A stretch of 64,000 nt of DNA from Pohlia nutans (lineage: Eukaryota > Streptophyta > Bryopsida > Bryales > Mniaceae). Below, one piece after another: positions 60,108-64,000 of the stretch (its first letter is position 1; every line of letters begins with the position of its first letter). The notes below the pieces were generated by a model. It had not been told where the DNA came from, ran no database searches, and saw only the letters and a program-made list of their open reading frames with translations. The position numbers and the translations under genes were made by a program. Where the stretch lies: the NCBI GenBank assembly GCA_022496805.1, contig CM040085.1:52068234-52132233 (forward strand), given 5' to 3'.

Positions 60108-63100
60108 ATGGCTCCAAAATTACCGAAGGCTGGAGGTGCACCTAAGCAACTGCTGGCCAACGAGGAGAAGCTGCTTGAGGCTGGTATCTGGCATCTGGTA
60201 AAGCCACCGTATCCTTGGGACTTTAGCGACGACATTGTACAGGCGTTTGTACATTCGGCTGTCGTCACCCCTGATCAGTTCACAGCCACTGTCGATGGCC
60301 ATCGACTCGAGATTACGTCCGACTTGCTGCAGATTATTTTCAAATTGCCCAAGGCAGGTGAAGTTGTCCCTGTGTATGACTTGAGGACACCCACACCCAA
60401 GCAATGGCTGAAGGTTTTCCCTGGAGGCAAGGCTAGTTATGATCCAGGGACGGACACCTGGGACTTCATGAATGCGACCGACCATTGGAATGAATGGTTT
60501 GCCTTCATCAACACTAATATTTGCCTGGATAATTTGCCCACTAACCTGCATCACACTGAAGTTCTCATGGCAATGGCCGCATGGGGAGGAATGAAGGTGG
60601 ATTGGGCTACTCGTCTGTTGCTACACTTGAGGCGCGAAGTGACACGCGCCAAGACGGATGTTTGTGTCAAACATGCCAAATGTGTGATCACCATGATTTA
60701 TGATCACATGAGGCGGAGGGGAGGACCAGCGGTTACCCTACAAGCGGGTGAGACTTCTGTGGAGCGCAAGCAAAAGGCCACAGGCGGACATCTTCCAAGC
60801 GATAGCCAGTTCCAGCGGGTGAAGTGCCCAACGCCTATAGCTTTAGAAAGTTCAAGTACTCCATCTGCTGGAGAGCCATCTACGGGGACCACTGCAAAGA
60901 AGGCTCGGACTGCTGTTCCAAAGAACCCAACTGTGGACCCTGCTCTAATTATGCAACAACTTCTCGATGGACTAGAGCGGAATATTGCCGTACAAGCCGG
61001 TGCGCAGACAGCAGCAGAGTTGACGCAGGAGGTTGCGGAATTGAATCGTGAAATCGTCAAGTCTATAGCTGCCGAATCGTCAGCCAACGCCAGTAATGCT
61101 GCTTTGAAGGCCAAGGTGGAGAAGATGGAGGGAGAGCTGGTCAGTGCTCGTAAGCTCCTACATTATCAGAAGGACCGCATGGCAGAGACATCAAAACAAA
61201 TTGAGGAGCAAGATCAGAAGATAGCCCAGATGCAACAAAGCTACGACAGATTGGAGCAGCTGCGGAAGTCTGCCGCGGAGGATTTGGAGGGGGCACGATC
61301 TCAACGTCGACAGGATGAAGAGGCTATCGCCGAGTTAACTGCCAGTCTCAGCAAATACTTGCGAGAGAAATCAGACAAACAGACGAGTATGGATACTCTT
61401 GTCGTGGCTCAAGATATGCCTGGACCTGTTCACCCTCTTGCATCTCCAAGCATGCCAACGGAGATGAACTTTGACCACCTACATTATCACAAGGACCGCA
61501 TGGTCGAGACATCAAAAAAAATTGAGGAGCAAGATCAGAAGATAGCCCAGATGCAGCAGAGCTACAACAGATTGGAGCAGGATTTGGAGGGGGCACGATC
61601 TCAACATCGACAGGATGAAGAGGCTATCGCCGAGTTAACTGCCAGTCTTAGCAAATACTTGCGAGAGAAATCAGACAAACAGACGAGTACTGATACTCTT
61701 GTCGTGGCTGAAGATATGCCTGGACCTGTTCACCCTCTTGCATCTCCAAGCGTGCCAACGGAGTTGAACTTGGAGCGGATTGGAACCTCACATACCTCTG
61801 ATAATCTCTTTGGTCCTTGCCAGCCTGACGCTATGACAATAGCCCCTACAGTCAAGGTACAACTGTGGGAGAGGGAGCGGATGTTGTCACCTTCCCGGTC
61901 TCTTTTTGAGCATTACGAACATCAGCGGGACCTCTTTTTCATACTCTCTCAGTTAACCCTCTGTGAGCCTATAGACAATTCTACTTTCCGGACGCTATGG
62001 GATGAGGCCTCCACGCTATCCACTCAGCATTTATTTGTGGAAATCCTTGTTCGCGGTGACTTGAAGCTGCTGGATCCCTTTTCTGCCTTCCTCGTCATTG
62101 GAGATTTTGAGGCTCATTCCTTGCTCTATTATGAGCAGTTAGAGGAGCAGTGGTATCGGCATACGACTATTGCCCCTCCAGAAAATCGCCTTCGAATTCC
62201 GGCGTTGGACGGCTATGTTCGTCCTATCCAACTCAGGATTCAGACTGCTACTTGGGATCAACTTCAGCAATGGCAGCGTGTTCTCGATGATTTGATTATG
62301 ATTCTTAGTGATACGACTCGGCTGCAGGCAATTACCAATGATAGCTCGACCAGGCAAATAGACGATAAGGTCATAGATTTGGGACCTTTGCATTACGTTT
62401 ATAGTTTTCAGGCCGTCCTTAATAGACTGTATGCTACAGTTGGACCCCTGCGAAACCAAGCGAAGCCTCTGTGGTACCGTACCCAATCAGAGTTGGCTGT
62501 TAGTCCTATTGCCCAACTCCCAGTTTCTGATATGGCTATTGCCCGTGCTCTCATTTCAAGGAGCAGTTTGGATCACAAGTACTTGGGTGAATATGAAGTT
62601 CTTTTTGATAATTATCATGAGAGGCCAATTATTTCATGGAAGGCTATTGAATGGGTACTGGAAGACTATGGACTGTCTCGGACCGAAGACAAGGCCGTCG
62701 ACAAGATGTTGATGGACCGGGCAGTTAGCCACAGCTGGAGGTCCGATCCACCACCTGCGGTCTTAGCCGACCCTTGATTTTGCAATTGCCCAAGGCGTTA
62801 TAAATGGGATCCTGCTTCCACTATTCATAGTGTGGAGTATAATTGGCCCTTGATCACTGGCTCTTTTGATACTCCCGATGATTGCTTTCAGGCGTACAAC
62901 CGATTTTTTGAAGAACATAAACGACATGAAGATCCCGTGTGCTTTCGAGCTGCAGTTTTTTCGGCTGCTTTGGCTCAATGGTGCACGGAATGGAGAGTGG
63001 CTATTGATGTGAATAGATATCGCAAAGGCAATATGGAGATGTGGCTATTGGTCAAAATGCAATACCGCTGTACACGCTACATGCGTATGGTCGAGGCTAT

Positions 63101-63311
63101 GGCCATAACTCATTTTATTGCCAGTGCTCATAAGAGTCTAGTCAATGAGTTCCAAAATACGAGGTTTGGACCATTTCAGCGTTTTTTCTTGCACCAGCAG
63201 ACTCACAATGCAGCTGCAGTTGAAGCTGACGAGAAAATCAAGACTGAAGTGGAGCGTGCATTGGAGTGGGAGCGCAAGAATCGAGAAACTTCATCAAAAT
63301 GGAAGCGTTGA
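60108..63311 (+). pseudogene. Large transposon-type ORF (plant transposon-protein-like domain, coiled coil), one in-frame TGA
   Basis: A 1068-codon frame from ATG 60108 (an in-frame Met also at 60033) to TGA 63309-63311, broken by one TGA at 62775-62777 after PAVLADP; translation is open again immediately after (FCNCPRRYKW...). The N-terminal 200 residues (VQAFVHSAVVTPDQF, HRLEITSDLLQIIFKLP, WNEWFAFINTNICLDNLP) follow the pattern of the plant transposon-protein domain found in Athila-like retroelements; this is by eye only. A long coiled coil follows (residues about 330-480), containing a 321-bp internal duplication. The C-terminal half is helical and unrecognised, ending in a charged helix (EVERALEWERKNRETSSKWKR cut at its end). 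Either the copy has a nonsense mutation or TGA read-through is used. Confidence 0.65.
61158..61778 (+). repeat. In-frame tandem duplication inside the coiled coil
   Basis: Unit 1 starts at 61158 (CTACATTATCAGAAGGACCG) and unit 2 at 61479 (CTACATTATCACAAGGACCG). Unit 2 lacks 21 bp (the LRKSAAE codons) but stays in frame. Each unit encodes an EEQDQKIAQMQQSY coiled-coil stretch followed by a hinge with DMPGPVHPLASPS. High identity shows that the duplication is recent. Confidence 0.92.
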
Positions 63312-63817
63312 CGACGACGTCAATAGATTATCGGTGGGCCTACGCGATCCGAAAAGTTTGATTTTTCAATGCAGATCGATTTTCTGATGTGAAAATGGTT
63401 CATATTCTTATTTTATCTCTGAAATCCCGTACGATGTGAACATCAATAATCAAAAGATTCTAAAAGTTGGGTATTGACGGTGAGGTTGGTTGTTTCAGGA
63501 AACGGAAATAGGCGGATCAGGGAGTTGAAGGGATGAGTTGAGTGAAGTTTTCAAGGTATAAGTAGAGAGGACCTTTGTCTTTGTTCCTTGAGCAAACAAG
63601 TGTGATCTAACTCCTGAAGCAGCCAAGTGTGGACTGACTTCATTTTAGCGATCATCTTTTGAGAGTACATTTCTTCTTTTGATTAATACTTTCGTTGTAA
63701 ACTCCATTTTCTAATTTGAGTTTTTCTTTGAGTGATTAGCAATTGTCTTAGTGTTTGTATTCGTGAACACAATTTATGTGAATGTTTAATTGGGAACTCT
63801 GTCAATAGCCGGTGTAG

Positions 63818-64000
63818 CTTGGATGATTGCCCAGCGCACCGACTAGTTTCAAGTTACTATGACTATTGCTTGGATGATTGCCCAGCGTAGCGACTAGTTG
63901 CTGGCTACTATGACTATTGCTTGGATGATTGCCCAGCGTAGCGACTAGTTGCTGATTACTATGACTATTGCTTGGATGATTGCCTAGCGTAGCGACTAGT
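63818..64000. repeat. 51-bp tandem repeat running off the window end
   Basis: Units start at 63818, 63869, 63920 and 63971 (CTTGGATGATTGCCCAGCG...CTATGACTATTG), each 51 bp, with a few substitutions (AGCGCACCG in the first). Each contains ATGATTGCC and CTATTGC, the same words enriched at 57.9-60 kb. The array continues beyond the window. Confidence 0.93.

Noticed and set aside
62775..62777. TGA as selenocysteine codon
   Set aside because: No selenoprotein family resemblance, and no stem-loop signal could be argued; nonsense mutation or read-through is simpler.

Overview
The window looks like nuclear DNA of a streptophyte, probably a non-seed land plant or charophyte-grade alga. The evidence is GT-AG introns in several genes and fragments of plant-type genes: an ISE2-like DExH helicase, a plant J-domain protein, a Ulp1/C48 SUMO protease and threonyl-tRNA synthetase. 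TTAA-flanked piggyBac-like miniature elements and a TET/JBP-like dioxygenase fossil are also present, and both are unusual for flowering plants. Species cannot be named from the sequence alone. Ordinary host genes are almost absent; this is a nest of transposable elements.

Layout: 0.6-2.2 kb, TTAA elements; 2.3-3.1 kb, small repeats and one end of a MITE; 3.55-9.41 kb, a striking unit in which a three-exon gene (ParB-like domain plus a degenerate DNA-methyltransferase-like domain, about 1267 aa) is surrounded and interrupted only in its non-coding parts by about 27 copies of a dyad-symmetric motif; 9.6-12.0 kb, two further genes (FCP1/NIF-like HAD protein; Ser/Pro/Arg-rich protein); 12.4-14.2 kb, a 0.8-kb tandem repeat full of GTTACACC/GGTGTAAC dyads, apparently split by a 7-kb element (14.2-21.1 kb) that has CAACATTG arrays at both ends and a plastid-protein-like gene piece inside; 23.6-24.9 kb, short repeats and a fold-back; 26.1-26.7 kb, Tc1/mariner remnant; 29.9-32.7 kb, unknown genes including a 459-bp in-frame tandem duplication; 33.66-44.43 kb, a 10.8-kb CACTA-type element with subterminal GTTGAAACAACAT repeats that carries helicase, Ulp1 and J-domain sequences; 47.3-48.7 kb, C2H2/TET-JBP-like pseudogene; 51.4-56 kb, old repeats and two TTAA elements; 57.4-57.8 kb, threonyl-tRNA synthetase pseudogene fragment; 58-64 kb, a large retroelement/transposon-type ORF broken by one TGA, flanked by ATTGCC/GGCAAT-rich DNA and a 51-bp tandem repeat.

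The unifying observation is that several independent elements each carry their own short, usually dyad-symmetric motif in dense non-coding arrays. In the first unit the motif is excluded from exons and present in both introns, upstream and downstream. The closest known parallel is the VANDAL/VANC anti-silencing system of Arabidopsis, or subterminal transposase-binding repeats of CACTA elements. That the encoded ParB/methyltransferase-like protein reads the array is an inference and is testable. No tRNA, rRNA or CRISPR array was recognised.
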